A stretch of 64,000 nucleotides of DNA from Bacteriovoracaceae bacterium (GCA_947447665.1 CANFJX010000004.1:1-64000); one strand, 5' to 3'. Numbered from the stretch's first letter, positions 42,108 through 51,711 are shown. Notes: generated by a model from the letters alone, not told the origin. A program made the numbers and translations.

Positions 42108-44492
42108 TTAATCCAACTTCACTCCAACTTCTGGGATTGCGCGGTCCTTTCTGGTGCGATCTCCCAGCTGCCCACTCGAGTTATGTCCCCAGCAGGAATA
42201 GAGATCTCCAAGAAGAACACAAGTATGGTTGACCCCTGCGCCCAAAGCCGTTACGGAATCAGGTAGGCTCACTACCTGGGGCTCTGCCTGGAGCGCGCTG
42301 GATGCTTTTCCTAGTTGGCCAAAATAATTAAATCCCCAGCACCGTACCTTAGGAGCAACGCTCACACGAACGCAAGTGTGCTGGGATCCGAGAGAGATCT
42401 CCTCGATCGATCCATCGATTCCCAGAACGGGTACAGGTGCGGTCTCAATTTTAGTCGAGCCAATCCCTAACTGCCCTGAAGCGTTATACCCCCAGCAGAA
42501 AAGCCCACTCTGAGTTTGAGCGCATGTGTGATTGCCTTTTGACTCAATCCGCTGAACGCCCTGAGAGAGATTCAAGACGTCCACGGGCTCTTCGCTATCG
42601 AGTCGAGAGCGATTCCCCAGCTGGCCATTATAATTCCAACCCCAGCATTTAGCCCCCCCATTCACTATGGCGCAGGAATGAAAAGCGCCCGCCGTAATCA
42701 GTTGAACTCCCTCTGAAATTTGGCTGGTTTGAACTGGAATTCTACTGATCCCCTGCACTGCACTCCCTAACTGTCCTTTCGAGTTATCACCCCAGCAAAA
42801 AACCTTCGAATCCTGAATTGCGCAGGTGTGGTATTGACCTGCAGCAATCGCAACGACCCCCCGATTAAGACCTGCTACGGTTCGAGGCGTAGAGCTCTGC
42901 TCAATTTCATCTTTCGTGGCCGCTTGAATCCCTAATTGCCCCTTAGAATTATCACCCCAGCACTTCACGGCTCCACTTCCCAAAAGTGCACAAGAGTGAC
43001 GATAGCCCGTGGCAATGCTGGCCACATTTTCCTCCAACCCAGAAACGGCTGCAGGCTCGAGCTTATTCAAGAGCGTACCGTCTCCCAGTTGCCCGAATTG
43101 GTTCTCACCCCAGCACTTGGCAGCTCCGTGGGACAAAGCGCAGGTATGACTTAAAGATGAGGAGATCGAGCGGGATTGAATCCTCGAATGCACCTCGACT
43201 CTTGCGAATGCAGTGCTATTGTGGGCATCTTTAACCTCGATTATGTCTGAGGTGGATGTGTCTGGAGCTTTGTAATTTCCTAGCACGGGATCAACTTGCC
43301 CGATCCCCTGAGTCAAACGGAATGAGTAGGGCATAAAACCTCCCATCGCCGTAAAATGCGCTGTCCCATTCGGTAGAACTTCAGTTTGACTCGGAGTAAG
43401 TGACAAACCTGGAATCGTAACTACGGAAATCTGGGCTAAATTACCCATGGAATCCTTGGCCGAGATGACCGTACTGGCAGGTCGATCAGGAGCAGTAAAT
43501 TGACCCGTAGGATCAATGGTACCCAAACCCGAGAGAATCACAAAAATGTAAGGAGGAACTCCCCCCTTGGCATCGATCTGACCCACGTGGTTGACTTCGA
43601 TTTTTTCAGGACCGATCAAGTGAACTGAATCCAAAAACTTAAAATGGACTGAATCCTGATGATTCAAAAAATCAGCCACCTGAACCACTACGTCGTCTGA
43701 TGGTCGAAGGGCCGTCACGCGTCCTGTAGAATTGTCTACTGCACCCAACTCCGGATCGACGGTAAATGTGTAAGGACCGACTCCCCCGACCACTGACAAA
43801 AAGGCCGTACCGCCTACTGCGATTTGATTCAAGCTCGCAGAAACGGTGAGTGGGGGTCGGATTTGAATCACCGCGCTATCCCGCCCTCCCTTGGCGTCCT
43901 GCACTTCAACCATCGCAGTGCCCGGTGGTTCGCTGGCCGTATAAACGCCCGTTTGAGGGTCAACGTGACCAAGCCCGTCCACCACGGAAAACTGGAGCGG
44001 CGGGGTTCCATTTTGAACATTCAATTTGAACTGATCCCCCACGCTGAGACGCACTCGCTTCGATGACATTTGAACAACGGGAGAATAGCGAAAACCATCG
44101 GAAATCGAATCACAGCTTTGATCAGGATTCACGACGGTCACATTCACCACCCCGGGAGCGTGACTTAAGCTCGTGCAAGTCAAAGTAGTTTCATTTACGT
44201 AATTCAGCACCCCGCAGAGTACGTCACCCAAGAAAGCCTGCACTCCAGGCCTGAATCCCCGGCCCGTAATCTTGATTTGATTTCCGCCGGGTGTAGCCCC
44301 CTCTAAGGGAGAGAGAGTTTCAAGCTTAGGGAGGTGGGCACTTTTCGCTGCCGGGAGGGCGGCAACACACACTTTTCCACCCAGTGATTTAACCTCCTCA
44401 AATTGCCCGGGATGCTGGGGAACCGATGCACACCCCGGTAAACCCAACCACCCTAAGAACATCACCCATTTTTTGAATTCAGACTGATTCAT
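42108..44492 (-). CDS. RCC1-repeat lipoprotein with IPT/TIG and Ig-like domains
   Basis: A 794-residue predicted surface lipoprotein. The signal peptide ends in the lipobox LGLPGC. An IPT/TIG domain covers residues about 55-130 (LSPLEGATPGGNQIKITGRGF). It is followed by about four Ig-like/Big_2-like repeats up to residue 430, each with a GVGPYTF- or GGVPPYIF-type turn. The C-terminal 350 residues contain seven RCC1-type propeller repeats, each with Cys, for example CALSHGAAKCWGENQFGQLG. Seven blades make a full propeller, a protein-interaction platform. The recurring C...CWG pairs suggest disulphides between strands outside the cytoplasm. It is the last gene of the ilvA-peptidase-propeptide group, 48 bp after the propeptide-like gene. 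Confidence 0.85.
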   Translation of the reverse strand: MNQSEFKKWVMFLGWLGLPGCASVPQHPGQFEEVKSLGGKVCVAALPAAKSAHLPKLETLSPLEGATPGGNQIKITGRGFRPGVQAFLGDVLCGVLNYVNETTLTCTSLSHAPGVVNVTVVNPDQSCDSISDGFRYSPVVQMSSKRVRLSVGDQFKLNVQNGTPPLQFSVVDGLGHVDPQTGVYTASEPPGTAMVEVQDAKGGRDSAVIQIRPPLTVSASLNQIAVGGTAFLSVVGGVGPYTFTVDPELGAVDNSTGRVTALRPSDDVVVQVADFLNHQDSVHFKFLDSVHLIGPEKIEVNHVGQIDAKGGVPPYIFVILSGLGTIDPTGQFTAPDRPASTVISAKDSMGNLAQISVVTIPGLSLTPSQTEVLPNGTAHFTAMGGFMPYSFRLTQGIGQVDPVLGNYKAPDTSTSDIIEVKDAHNSTAFARVEVHSRIQSRSISSSLSHTCALSHGAAKCWGENQFGQLGDGTLLNKLEPAAVSGLEENVASIATGYRHSCALLGSGAVKCWGDNSKGQLGIQAATKDEIEQSSTPRTVAGLNRGVVAIAAGQYHTCAIQDSKVFCWGDNSKGQLGSAVQGISRIPVQTSQISEGVQLITAGAFHSCAIVNGGAKCWGWNYNGQLGNRSRLDSEEPVDVLNLSQGVQRIESKGNHTCAQTQSGLFCWGYNASGQLGIGSTKIETAPVPVLGIDGSIEEISLGSQHTCVRVSVAPKVRCWGFNYFGQLGKASSALQAEPQVVSLPDSVTALGAGVNHTCVLLGDLYSCWGHNSSGQLGDRTRKDRAIPEVGVKLD

Positions 44493-44540
44493 AAAATCAG
44501 AATACCAGAGATGGGGGAGCGCGCCAGGTCTTCTATCACC

Positions 44541-45359
44541 CTAGAAATGCCGCCGATCGCGAAAAAGAACCGTGCGGCCCGTTTGAGCATCAATCACGAC
44601 GTTTCGGCCCTCGACAAAATACTCATAAGCAACCCGAGCGGTGTCCCCAGAAACCCAGATGATTTTCTCCCCAGGTCTCATTGCACTCAAACTCAACTTT
44701 GCCAAATTTTGCCGCCCCAAAATACTTCGAGCTCGCTCCTGAACTTCATCCTCCGATAAAACTGCCGGAACCACCGATTGAACTTGAGAAGCATAATCAG
44801 AATAAACGGCCAAGACTTCCCCCTGAGGACCCAAATCGACTTTAATGACCCCGAAGGGCTTTACCACCAAACCGTCATGGGTTTCCCGGAACGAAACTTG
44901 CCCAGAAGCGGGACCTACCCGAACCTCCCGGAACTCAATCGGCCAATCCCCTCTTTCTCCGATCAAAACAGAAAGCGCCCGGACAATTTCACTCGCACGC
45001 TCCCTGACTTGACTCTCACTCTGAGGATTAAACTCCAGACCTCGAGGGATTCCCTCTCCCACCGCACCCTGAATCGAGGTCAAAAAATGATCCGCCGAAA
45101 ATCGAGGTACCAAATGCGCCCCGTACTTTGCCTTAAAATCCACCCATTGCTGAGTGGATGCGCCCAGAGAAGATCGAGGCGGTGAGACGGTCGATTTCGG
45201 AGAGGGCCGCGGAGAGGCATCGAAAGGAGACTCCTGAAGGACCTGATTCTCGTTTCGGTTCAGCAGCGATCGCCGCCCCTTCGAAACTTGAAGGATCACC
45301 AAACCCACAATGAGTAAAATTACCCATAGAATGGCCCTATGATTTTTAAGCATTCTCAC
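44541..45359 (-). CDS. Membrane-anchored FTP/PepSY propeptide-like protein without peptidase domain
   Basis: A 272-residue protein with an N-terminal membrane helix (AILWVILLIVGLVILQV) and a Pro/Ser-rich linker. Residues about 70-265 look like the propeptide of thermolysin- or fungalysin-type proteases: a helical part (DHFLTSIQGAVGEG), an FTP-like strand pair (FRETHDGLVVKPFGVIKVDL, GPQGEVLAVYSDYA), then a PepSY-like unit (LSEDEVQERARSILG, ARVAYEYFVEG, VVIDAQTGRTVLFRD). In known enzymes these parts are fused in front of the protease and act as inhibitor and folding chaperone. Here no protease follows in the same protein, but an M36-like peptidase gene lies 14 bp upstream in the same operon. 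Confidence 0.65.
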   Translation of the reverse strand: MRMLKNHRAILWVILLIVGLVILQVSKGRRSLLNRNENQVLQESPFDASPRPSPKSTVSPPRSSLGASTQQWVDFKAKYGAHLVPRFSADHFLTSIQGAVGEGIPRGLEFNPQSESQVRERASEIVRALSVLIGERGDWPIEFREVRVGPASGQVSFRETHDGLVVKPFGVIKVDLGPQGEVLAVYSDYASQVQSVVPAVLSEDEVQERARSILGRQNLAKLSLSAMRPGEKIIWVSGDTARVAYEYFVEGRNVVIDAQTGRTVLFRDRRHF

Positions 45360-45373
45360 TCTCCCTCGAAAAC

Positions 45374-47347
45374 CTATTGAATTGTAACCGGGAACCTGAG
45401 GCTCACCGGATCATTCTGAACCTGCTCGGATCCATTGGATGGTACCGCTTGGACTTGAAACTCCACTTCCTTTCCATGCTGGGCCGCCGGATGAACCCTC
45501 ACCCAAAGTCCCGTCCGATAACTGAATCCAAAGAGAGGGTCCGTGGTGAAATAGGTATTTCCTTGAGTACTAAAACTGAACCCTTGGGGAGGCGAGCTTC
45601 CCAAAATCGGATTCAAGATGCCTCCCATCGTCTTACCATTAATTTTATAATACATTACTTGAGCCTCATTTCGACTCCTGCGCCCCGTAAACCCGACGTT
45701 GTAAGTGTCATCTAGAATTTCAACGTCCGGGTCTGATGAGGATACAGTGAGCAAGACACCTCCCGCCGTGAGATCGTCATTGTTCTCTAAATCAAACCAA
45801 ATCACGGCTATTTCTCCAGGATCCAACATCGAATTCGATCCAGTCGCAAGCCCGTGAGTAATCACTGAGGAATCAAGTCCCATCTGCGTCAGCCATTTCT
45901 TGAGGATATCCGGATTATCTTGAACAAAAACACCTGGAGTAGCCGTGTTCGGACGGAATTTAAACGTCCCGGCCCCGACGGAAGCCCAAGAACGCGCCTG
46001 AATCGTCGGCATCTGATAAAGACCGCGATCCTTTAGTGCCTGCTGGATCGACGCCCGATCAGCCGCGTTCAGATCAGAGATGAGAGGGATGGAATCGACC
46101 ATTTTGCTTGCGAGTTGAATAAAGGTCACTGGAGAGCGATTTTGAGGCGTCGGAAAAGGTAAGTGTCGCACACTCTCTAAAACTAATTTCTGTGTCAAAT
46201 TGAATGCCGCCCAGCCATCGCCCCGGCGATTTTGCTTGAGAGCCGCGTACACATCCCAAAGGGCGCCCATCACAATGAGATCATTATTATGGATTTCCTC
46301 GTCGTAAGCATAAGACTGATAGATTCTGGATAATACATTATGATTTTTATAATTATTTGGAAACGGCCAACCCAAACCATCAGGATAAACATAACTAACT
46401 GTCGCAGTGTTCCCATTGCGCTCAGAAGGTAGGGCAAAACTTGGGTAAGAACTACAATCCGGAAAACTGGCGTCATACATAGGACATCGATGAGCGCCTC
46501 GCACGCCGCTATGGTTGGGCTTAGAATTAAATGTCCCCAGTGCCCATCGACTAAAAAGCCTTGGGTCGGTTGCACCTGACGCTGGAACGAGGTTATCCGA
46601 GAAGGCTAGGCTCATAAAATCTGAGATTCCCTCATTAATATCACCGGCCTCATCATAAAAAAATTGATTTAAATTAGCCTCTGCCGAATAATTATCAATC
46701 GTCGCCGCATGCTGAAGCTCATGAATGACGACCTGGGCATCATCCGCGTAAAAAGCGCCTGGAGAGTAGTTTGAGTCACCCAAACAGACCTCATTGAATT
46801 CTCTCCCACTATAGATTTGGCCAGAAGTATCATGTGCTTTAGTAAAGTATGAGTTATCTACTGACTCGCAGTGGGCCAAGATCACGACAGGATCCCGAGA
46901 GACTAAATATCCATTACCCTTGAGTCGGTCTTGATAAAGATCCCCAAAGTAATAACTCATTGCCTCCTGGAATCTGAAATCACTATGGGGGTAAACAAAT
47001 TGATTCTTCAGGTCGAACGCGCCAAAGTGATCGGAACACTGGACACGATTCCGAATGGAAACATATTGTCCATCCAAAACTCCCAAACCTGAAAGATGAG
47101 AAATAGACACTTCACTTGCGTATTGATCTAATTCGCCTGTGGTCGGGAGCAAATTTGCATCCCCTGAGCTACTGATTGGATCTGTAATAAAAGCTTTTGC
47201 GACCCCCGTACTTCCAGCCAATCGAAGGAGGCTGGTCGGAGCACACGATGAGCTGCCCAAATCTGGGAGCGGATCTTTCAACCCACAAGAGGTCAGCGAC
47301 AAGAGTCCCACTAAATGAAAGGCAAAATAGAGGCTTTTTCCCCGCAT
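45374..47347 (-). CDS. M36-like (fungalysin-type) metalloprotease, predicted lipoprotein
   Basis: A 657-residue protein from the ATG at 47347, 8 nt after AGGGGG; starts at 47353 (ATG) and 47350 (GTG) are also possible, and upstream codons lie in ilvA. The signal peptide ends in the lipobox LLSLTSC. The zinc site reads VVIHELQHAATID, with the third ligand in DINEGISDF, 30 residues after the first His, the spacing and phrase (G-x-x-E-G-x-S-D-F) of M36 fungalysins. The large N-terminal propeptide usual in M36 is absent; only about 170 residues precede the zinc site after the lipobox. A C-terminal region of about 200 residues is beta-rich. The propeptide-like partner is encoded next. Confidence 0.8.
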   Translation of the reverse strand: MRGKSLYFAFHLVGLLSLTSCGLKDPLPDLGSSSCAPTSLLRLAGSTGVAKAFITDPISSSGDANLLPTTGELDQYASEVSISHLSGLGVLDGQYVSIRNRVQCSDHFGAFDLKNQFVYPHSDFRFQEAMSYYFGDLYQDRLKGNGYLVSRDPVVILAHCESVDNSYFTKAHDTSGQIYSGREFNEVCLGDSNYSPGAFYADDAQVVIHELQHAATIDNYSAEANLNQFFYDEAGDINEGISDFMSLAFSDNLVPASGATDPRLFSRWALGTFNSKPNHSGVRGAHRCPMYDASFPDCSSYPSFALPSERNGNTATVSYVYPDGLGWPFPNNYKNHNVLSRIYQSYAYDEEIHNNDLIVMGALWDVYAALKQNRRGDGWAAFNLTQKLVLESVRHLPFPTPQNRSPVTFIQLASKMVDSIPLISDLNAADRASIQQALKDRGLYQMPTIQARSWASVGAGTFKFRPNTATPGVFVQDNPDILKKWLTQMGLDSSVITHGLATGSNSMLDPGEIAVIWFDLENNDDLTAGGVLLTVSSSDPDVEILDDTYNVGFTGRRSRNEAQVMYYKINGKTMGGILNPILGSSPPQGFSFSTQGNTYFTTDPLFGFSYRTGLWVRVHPAAQHGKEVEFQVQAVPSNGSEQVQNDPVSLRFPVTIQ

Positions 47348-47393
47348 CACCATTTCCCCCTGTTGTGATTTCACCTCAGGCGCGCGACCCAAG

Positions 47394-48641
47394 TTAATGA
47401 GTGAGCTCGAGCCGAATAACATGCTTCCGTAATTCTTCAATCAACGCTCGACTGTACTCAGGGCCGCGGGTCTCTAAGGTCAAAGCTACTTCTGTCTCAT
47501 TGAGCTTATTGGATGGCTCATTTCGATCATGAATTGCTTGCAAGATATTTGCCCCTTGATCAGCAATAAGTTGCGTCACTTGAGCCAGAGACCCGGGTCG
47601 ATCAGCTATAACGATATTCACACGAACTCTTCTGCCCGCACGGATCAATCCGACGTCAATAATTCTCGAAAGGACATTGACGTCAATATTGCCGCCACCG
47701 ACGATCACCACGACTTTTTTTCCTCGAATTTGCGACTTCATCTCCCATAAAGCCGCGAGAGCTGCTGCACCCGATCCTTCGGCAATTGTTTTTGCCTTCT
47801 CAATGAGGATCAAAACAGCCGCCGCAATGTCCTCATCTTCGACCTCAACCCAAAGATCCACCAAAGGAGTCAGGATCTGTCGCAACGACTCACTCGCTTT
47901 CATCACAGCAATGCCATCCGCAAACGTATCCACTTTTGATAGCGTTGCCGCTTGACCCTGCTCAACGGACCGAATCATCGAAGAAGCGCCCTGAGCTTGG
48001 CACGCCGCGACCTGAATACCGGGCCTCAAAGCCTTGACAGCAGTGGCTACTCCAGCCATGAGCCCCCCCCCTCCGACCGCTCCCACTACCCAGTCGGCAT
48101 CAGGGAGTTGCTCCATAATTTCAAGTCCTGCGGTGCCTTGACCCGTCATGACCTCGGTGTCCTCAAATGCATGAACGAAAACTTTGCCAGTTTGTGCTGC
48201 GATTTTCTGAGCTTCGGCGAAAGCTTGGTCGTAATTATTGCCGTGCAGTAGGATCTCGGCTCCGAGTGCTTGCGTATTTTGAACCTTCACCAAGGGGGCC
48301 GTTTTAGGCATCACGATGAGCGAGTGAATCCCAAGAAGCTTAGAAGCCCAAGCGACTCCCTGCGCGTGATTACCCGCGCTGGCCGCAATGACCCCTTGCT
48401 TCTTCTGCTCGTCAGAGAGCCTTGAAATTTTGTAAGCTGCCCCGCGAATCTTAAATGATCCAATGGGCTGCATATTTTCAAGCTTGAGATAAACTTTACA
48501 TTGGAGGGCCTCCGACAACCAGGCATTAAAAACTAGCGGAGAAGGTGGGAGGTGTTGCCGCAAAAAGGCCTGAGCCTCTTTCACCTGCTCTAAAGTGAGT
48601 TGACTGACCGAACTCCTGGTAATGTTTAATTTTTCGCCCAT
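47394..48641 (-). CDS. ilvA: Threonine ammonia-lyase (threonine dehydratase)
   Basis: PLP enzyme converting threonine to 2-oxobutyrate, the first step to isoleucine. It has the PLP Lys in GSFKIRGA, the substrate/phosphate loops ASAGNHAQGVA and GGGGLMAG, and the C-terminal serine region VVVIVGGGNIDVN. The 415-residue length with a single C-terminal ACT domain (VNIVIADRPGSLAQVTQLI) matches the one-ACT group rather than the two-ACT E. coli IlvA. This group includes both biosynthetic and catabolic enzymes, so allosteric behaviour is not settled. It is first in the group that continues with the M36-like peptidase, 46 bp away. Confidence 0.93.
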   Translation of the reverse strand: MGEKLNITRSSVSQLTLEQVKEAQAFLRQHLPPSPLVFNAWLSEALQCKVYLKLENMQPIGSFKIRGAAYKISRLSDEQKKQGVIAASAGNHAQGVAWASKLLGIHSLIVMPKTAPLVKVQNTQALGAEILLHGNNYDQAFAEAQKIAAQTGKVFVHAFEDTEVMTGQGTAGLEIMEQLPDADWVVGAVGGGGLMAGVATAVKALRPGIQVAACQAQGASSMIRSVEQGQAATLSKVDTFADGIAVMKASESLRQILTPLVDLWVEVEDEDIAAAVLILIEKAKTIAEGSGAAALAALWEMKSQIRGKKVVVIVGGGNIDVNVLSRIIDVGLIRAGRRVRVNIVIADRPGSLAQVTQLIADQGANILQAIHDRNEPSNKLNETEVALTLETRGPEYSRALIEELRKHVIRLELTH

Positions 48642-48802
48642 CCCCCATTTTCCCCCTGCATGACCCGCTTAGTAATTAAACACGACCGGTCGCAGGAATC
48701 AATGGGCACTGTCAAGAATCAGCGTAAGGGTCATGGAGCGCAACCTAGCCCTATAGATAAAAGAGCCGCGAAGAATAGACAATGATTTGATGGATTTAAA
48801 AG
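48642..48802. other. Intergenic region between ilvA and tRNA-Lys, nothing recognised
   Basis: This 161-bp segment contains no supportable gene or terminator. It should hold the ilvA promoter, but no clear -35/-10 pair was fixed by eye. Confidence 0.3.
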
Positions 48803-48878
<76 letters not shown>

Positions 48879-48898
48879 ACAACATCAAGGGAAGTGGT

Positions 48899-48927
48899 TA
48901 GTTAGCACCCCTAAGCCTAAAAGGCAA
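48899..48927 (-). promoter_or_regulatory. Candidate promoter of tRNA-Lys(CUU)
   Basis: On the minus strand TTGCCT and TAACTA are spaced by 17 nt, and the -10 box ends about 20 nt before the tRNA. The same architecture (TTGC.., 17 nt, TAAC..) precedes the other tRNA-Lys gene. Inferred from consensus only. Confidence 0.35.
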
Positions 48928-49057
48928 ATTTTTTTATCCTAATCTCCTAAGTCAAGCGACACAAGCCGTAAGAAAACAATCAGCAATGACACACTCCCGC
49001 GCCCCAAATAACCTGGTAAACTTGAGAAGTCGGGCATTTTAAGTCTAAGGGGTCTGC

Positions 49058-49876
49058 ATGAAAACAGTCTGGAAATCAAAGTTAAGAACCAACTCTGTAT
49101 TCACATTGATTGTGCTCCATGGGTTCCTCAAATGTTTATTTGTGGGCGCTCTGTGGTTTGCTACCAGTTTAAATGAGGCCTGCTTTGGGGCCTCTTTTTT
49201 CCCCCAACCCTTTCCGAGCACCGTGCAAGAAGCCCCCATCATTGTAAGAGGCAAAATAGGGTCTTCGTACTCGGACTGGGGACAAGGCCAGAACGCCCAA
49301 AGAATCTATACTTACTATGACTTCCAAAATGAAGAGGTCTTGAAGGGCCAAATCCGATCCGACTCGCCTCTGACCATCCGGGAGCTAGGGGGAGAGAAAG
49401 ACGGCGTAGGACTTCACGTCGAGGGCTCTGCCCATTTTGATCAAGGTGAGACTGTGGTCGTACTTCTGCACAACATGAATTCAGAAAAAAATTTCGACGT
49501 GCATGGAATGATGATGGGTAAGCTGAATCTAGAAACTGACCCCAATGGAGACATCATTCTCAAAGGCCCCGCCCTATGGGGCGCGCGCACCGGGCTCGAC
49601 ACGCTCGAAAATTCAAAGCGATGGACCTTGGCAGATCTCAAGCGCATTATACGAGAGCAAGCCCAGAACGAGGAGAACGCTGAGCGATCGAAGGGGAAAA
49701 AATCAGATCTCCAGCTTGACCACCCTCAACCCTCGCCCAGTCCATCAAGCGCGGTCAGCGCTCCTACAAACGAAGAGAAGCCATCTGATTCCATCCCCTT
49801 TACTGCTGTACCGATCATAATAATCATTTTAGGAATAATAGGAGTATTGACGCTCTTATGGAAATTTTTAACATGA
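49058..49876 (+). CDS. Exported protein with C-terminal membrane anchor
   Basis: A 272-residue protein. The N-terminal hydrophobic segment (residues about 14-45) acts as a signal peptide. The ectodomain has PIIVRGKIGSSYSDW, EVLKGQI and DQGETVVVLLHNM, a beta-rich pattern often seen in small exported domains found beside matrixin-type proteases. A Glu/Lys/Pro-rich linker follows, then a C-terminal helix (AVPIIIIILGIIGVLTLLW) with a two-residue tail. Its stop overlaps the start of the matrixin gene by four bases (ATGA), so the products are likely made in fixed proportion. Function is not known; partner or inhibitor of the protease is a guess. Confidence 0.65.
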   Translation: MKTVWKSKLRTNSVFTLIVLHGFLKCLFVGALWFATSLNEACFGASFFPQPFPSTVQEAPIIVRGKIGSSYSDWGQGQNAQRIYTYYDFQNEEVLKGQIRSDSPLTIRELGGEKDGVGLHVEGSAHFDQGETVVVLLHNMNSEKNFDVHGMMMGKLNLETDPNGDIILKGPALWGARTGLDTLENSKRWTLADLKRIIREQAQNEENAERSKGKKSDLQLDHPQPSPSPSSAVSAPTNEEKPSDSIPFTAVPIIIIILGIIGVLTLLWKFLT

Positions 49877-51711
49877 AAGCTAAACTCGTCGTCAGCCTCA
49901 TTCTATTCACGGCCCTCGTAGCGTTATGTTCAGAAGTTCGTGCATTTACACCCTCCATCGCACCCAATGGGGCAGCCATGCGCTGGAAACAGCCTCTAAC
50001 CTTCCACTTGGCAGGCAATCCTAAGGGCTCGACTGGGATCAGCCCGCAGGACTTCTCTAACTCTGTCATTCTTGGACTGCAACGATGGCAGGCGGCTTCA
50101 CAGGGCTCAGTCAACTTTGAATACTGGCAGGGCACTGATCCCGCCAATTTTCCCAGGACCGCCGCCAATGATGGTCTTTCTACTATATTTTTTACTTCTC
50201 AATCCGATGCACCTAATCGCCTCTCTGCCTCTATTTTAGGGTCTACCCAAGTCTGGTACAACACCGATACCGGAGAAATCTATGAGGCGGATATCCTGTT
50301 GAATGACAAAGACTTTTACTTCACCTCAAACCCATCAGATAGCACAGAGCCTCCGACGGGTAGCATTCAGTTCACCAAGCTTAAGCCCAGGGTTTTTATT
50401 CAAAACACGATTACTCATGAGCTAGGTCATGCTCTCGGTCTTTCACACAGCGGAAACATGAACGCTTCAATGCTTTTTATGGAAGCCCCCGATCAGGCCT
50501 ACTTGGGTTGCGACGATCAGGTGGGAATTCAAAGTCTTTACCCAGCCTCACACATAGAACTTACAGGTGCAATGCATGGTACAGTTCATTTCGGCCAGTC
50601 CCCTATTTTTGGTGCTCATGTGGTAGCGATTTCTGCGCAGCGAGGAACCATTTTAGCCTCAGCTCTGACCGATCCCTCAGGAACCTTTCATTTCCCTCGC
50701 CTTGAGCCTGGCAATTACTTCCTCATGGCAGAGCCCTATTATGCTGGGGCAGCTCCCCTTCCCCACTACTTTTCGACGATCAATCCCACTTTTTGTCAAA
50801 ATAAGGCCAATCAAGCGCTAACGGAATTTAAGAGAACGTTTTTAACATCGAGCACAAACAACCCATTTGAGCTTGAGACAATATCGGTCACATCCGGGGA
50901 CGACACTTCTGCCGGAGATATTTCAGTCCAATGTGAACCCATCCCAGAAAGTACCGAGTCACCTCCTGTAAATCTCTCAGAAAGGAACCGCTTTGCGTTT
51001 TTAGATTCAGTGCCGTACTCGACTTCAAAAACCTACTCTTTAGAGAATGTGTCCGGTAATTTGACTCTCTACGTCATGAGCTTCAGCTTGTATTCGCGAG
51101 TGAAAGCGACGCTCTCGCTCACAGATGAAAATAACACCGTCGTCGGGCGCTATAGCAATCCGAACTATCAAAGCTCTACTTACCGAAGCACCTCAGGTAA
51201 CTCAGGATTTCAAAACTACGACGGCATTCTCACCGCCGAGAATCTCTCAGGGAACTACACTTTACATCTGACTACTCAATCTGCGTCGGCTTATTATCCA
51301 GCTGGATCCCTCTCTCTGGATTCAAACCCTTTTTTGATCGTTTTTGGTTCAGCCGCTGCCGCTGCGCCCGTCACCTCATCTGAATCTTCAGATGACTCCA
51401 ATCCAGACACTGCACCTAACCCTTTACCCAGCTCCCCTGTTAGCTCGCAACTCGCTCAAAACGCGCGCTGCCGCGCCCTGGAAGACTTTCCTACCTACTC
51501 CTCCCCGCCGGGAAATCCCATTCGCCACTTCACACCCGGCGCATCTGGGACCCTCACCGGAAGCGCGGCTGTAGGTTGCGGACGGCTCAGTACCCCAAAC
51601 GAAAAGAAAAGCGATAGCCGACCTCCACTGGCTCTTGCCGTCAGTTGGTTCATCCCTTGGCTTTTGATTTTCTTGCATCGCCCCATCCGCACTATTAAGC
51701 TAAGTAAATGA
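49873..51711 (+). CDS. Matrixin-type (M10-like) metalloprotease with C-terminal membrane tail
   Basis: A 612-residue secreted zinc protease. It starts at the ATG at 49873, which overlaps the previous stop (ATGA), and opens with a signal peptide (LVVSLILFTALVALCS). The metzincin motif HELGHALGLSH (His182, Glu183, His186, His192 from this start) is followed by a Met-turn region (MNASMLFME). No cysteine-switch prodomain is visible. Downstream are a carboxypeptidase-regulatory-like domain (GTVHFGQSPIFGAHVVAIS, FHFPRLEPGNYFLMAEP), a beta-rich pre-peptidase-C-like domain (YSLENVSGNLTLYVMS), and an end consisting of a Cys-Gly pair, a charged linker, a hydrophobic helix (PLALAVSWFIPWLLIFL) and a basic tail, resembling a C-terminal sorting signal. 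Confidence 0.85.
   Translation: MKAKLVVSLILFTALVALCSEVRAFTPSIAPNGAAMRWKQPLTFHLAGNPKGSTGISPQDFSNSVILGLQRWQAASQGSVNFEYWQGTDPANFPRTAANDGLSTIFFTSQSDAPNRLSASILGSTQVWYNTDTGEIYEADILLNDKDFYFTSNPSDSTEPPTGSIQFTKLKPRVFIQNTITHELGHALGLSHSGNMNASMLFMEAPDQAYLGCDDQVGIQSLYPASHIELTGAMHGTVHFGQSPIFGAHVVAISAQRGTILASALTDPSGTFHFPRLEPGNYFLMAEPYYAGAAPLPHYFSTINPTFCQNKANQALTEFKRTFLTSSTNNPFELETISVTSGDDTSAGDISVQCEPIPESTESPPVNLSERNRFAFLDSVPYSTSKTYSLENVSGNLTLYVMSFSLYSRVKATLSLTDENNTVVGRYSNPNYQSSTYRSTSGNSGFQNYDGILTAENLSGNYTLHLTTQSASAYYPAGSLSLDSNPFLIVFGSAAAAAPVTSSESSDDSNPDTAPNPLPSSPVSSQLAQNARCRALEDFPTYSSPPGNPIRHFTPGASGTLTGSAAVGCGRLSTPNEKKSDSRPPLALAVSWFIPWLLIFLHRPIRTIKLSK

Noticed and set aside
41916-42266. Plus-strand open frame across two tRNA genes
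   Set aside because: It runs through tRNA-Leu and tRNA-Arg and into the antisense of the RCC1 gene; the tRNA structures explain the sequence.
48917-48937. Short hairpin GCCT/AGGC followed by a T run on the plus strand
   Set aside because: A 4-bp stem is too weak for an intrinsic terminator, and no plus-strand gene precedes it; the site fits better as the tRNA-Lys promoter region on the minus strand.
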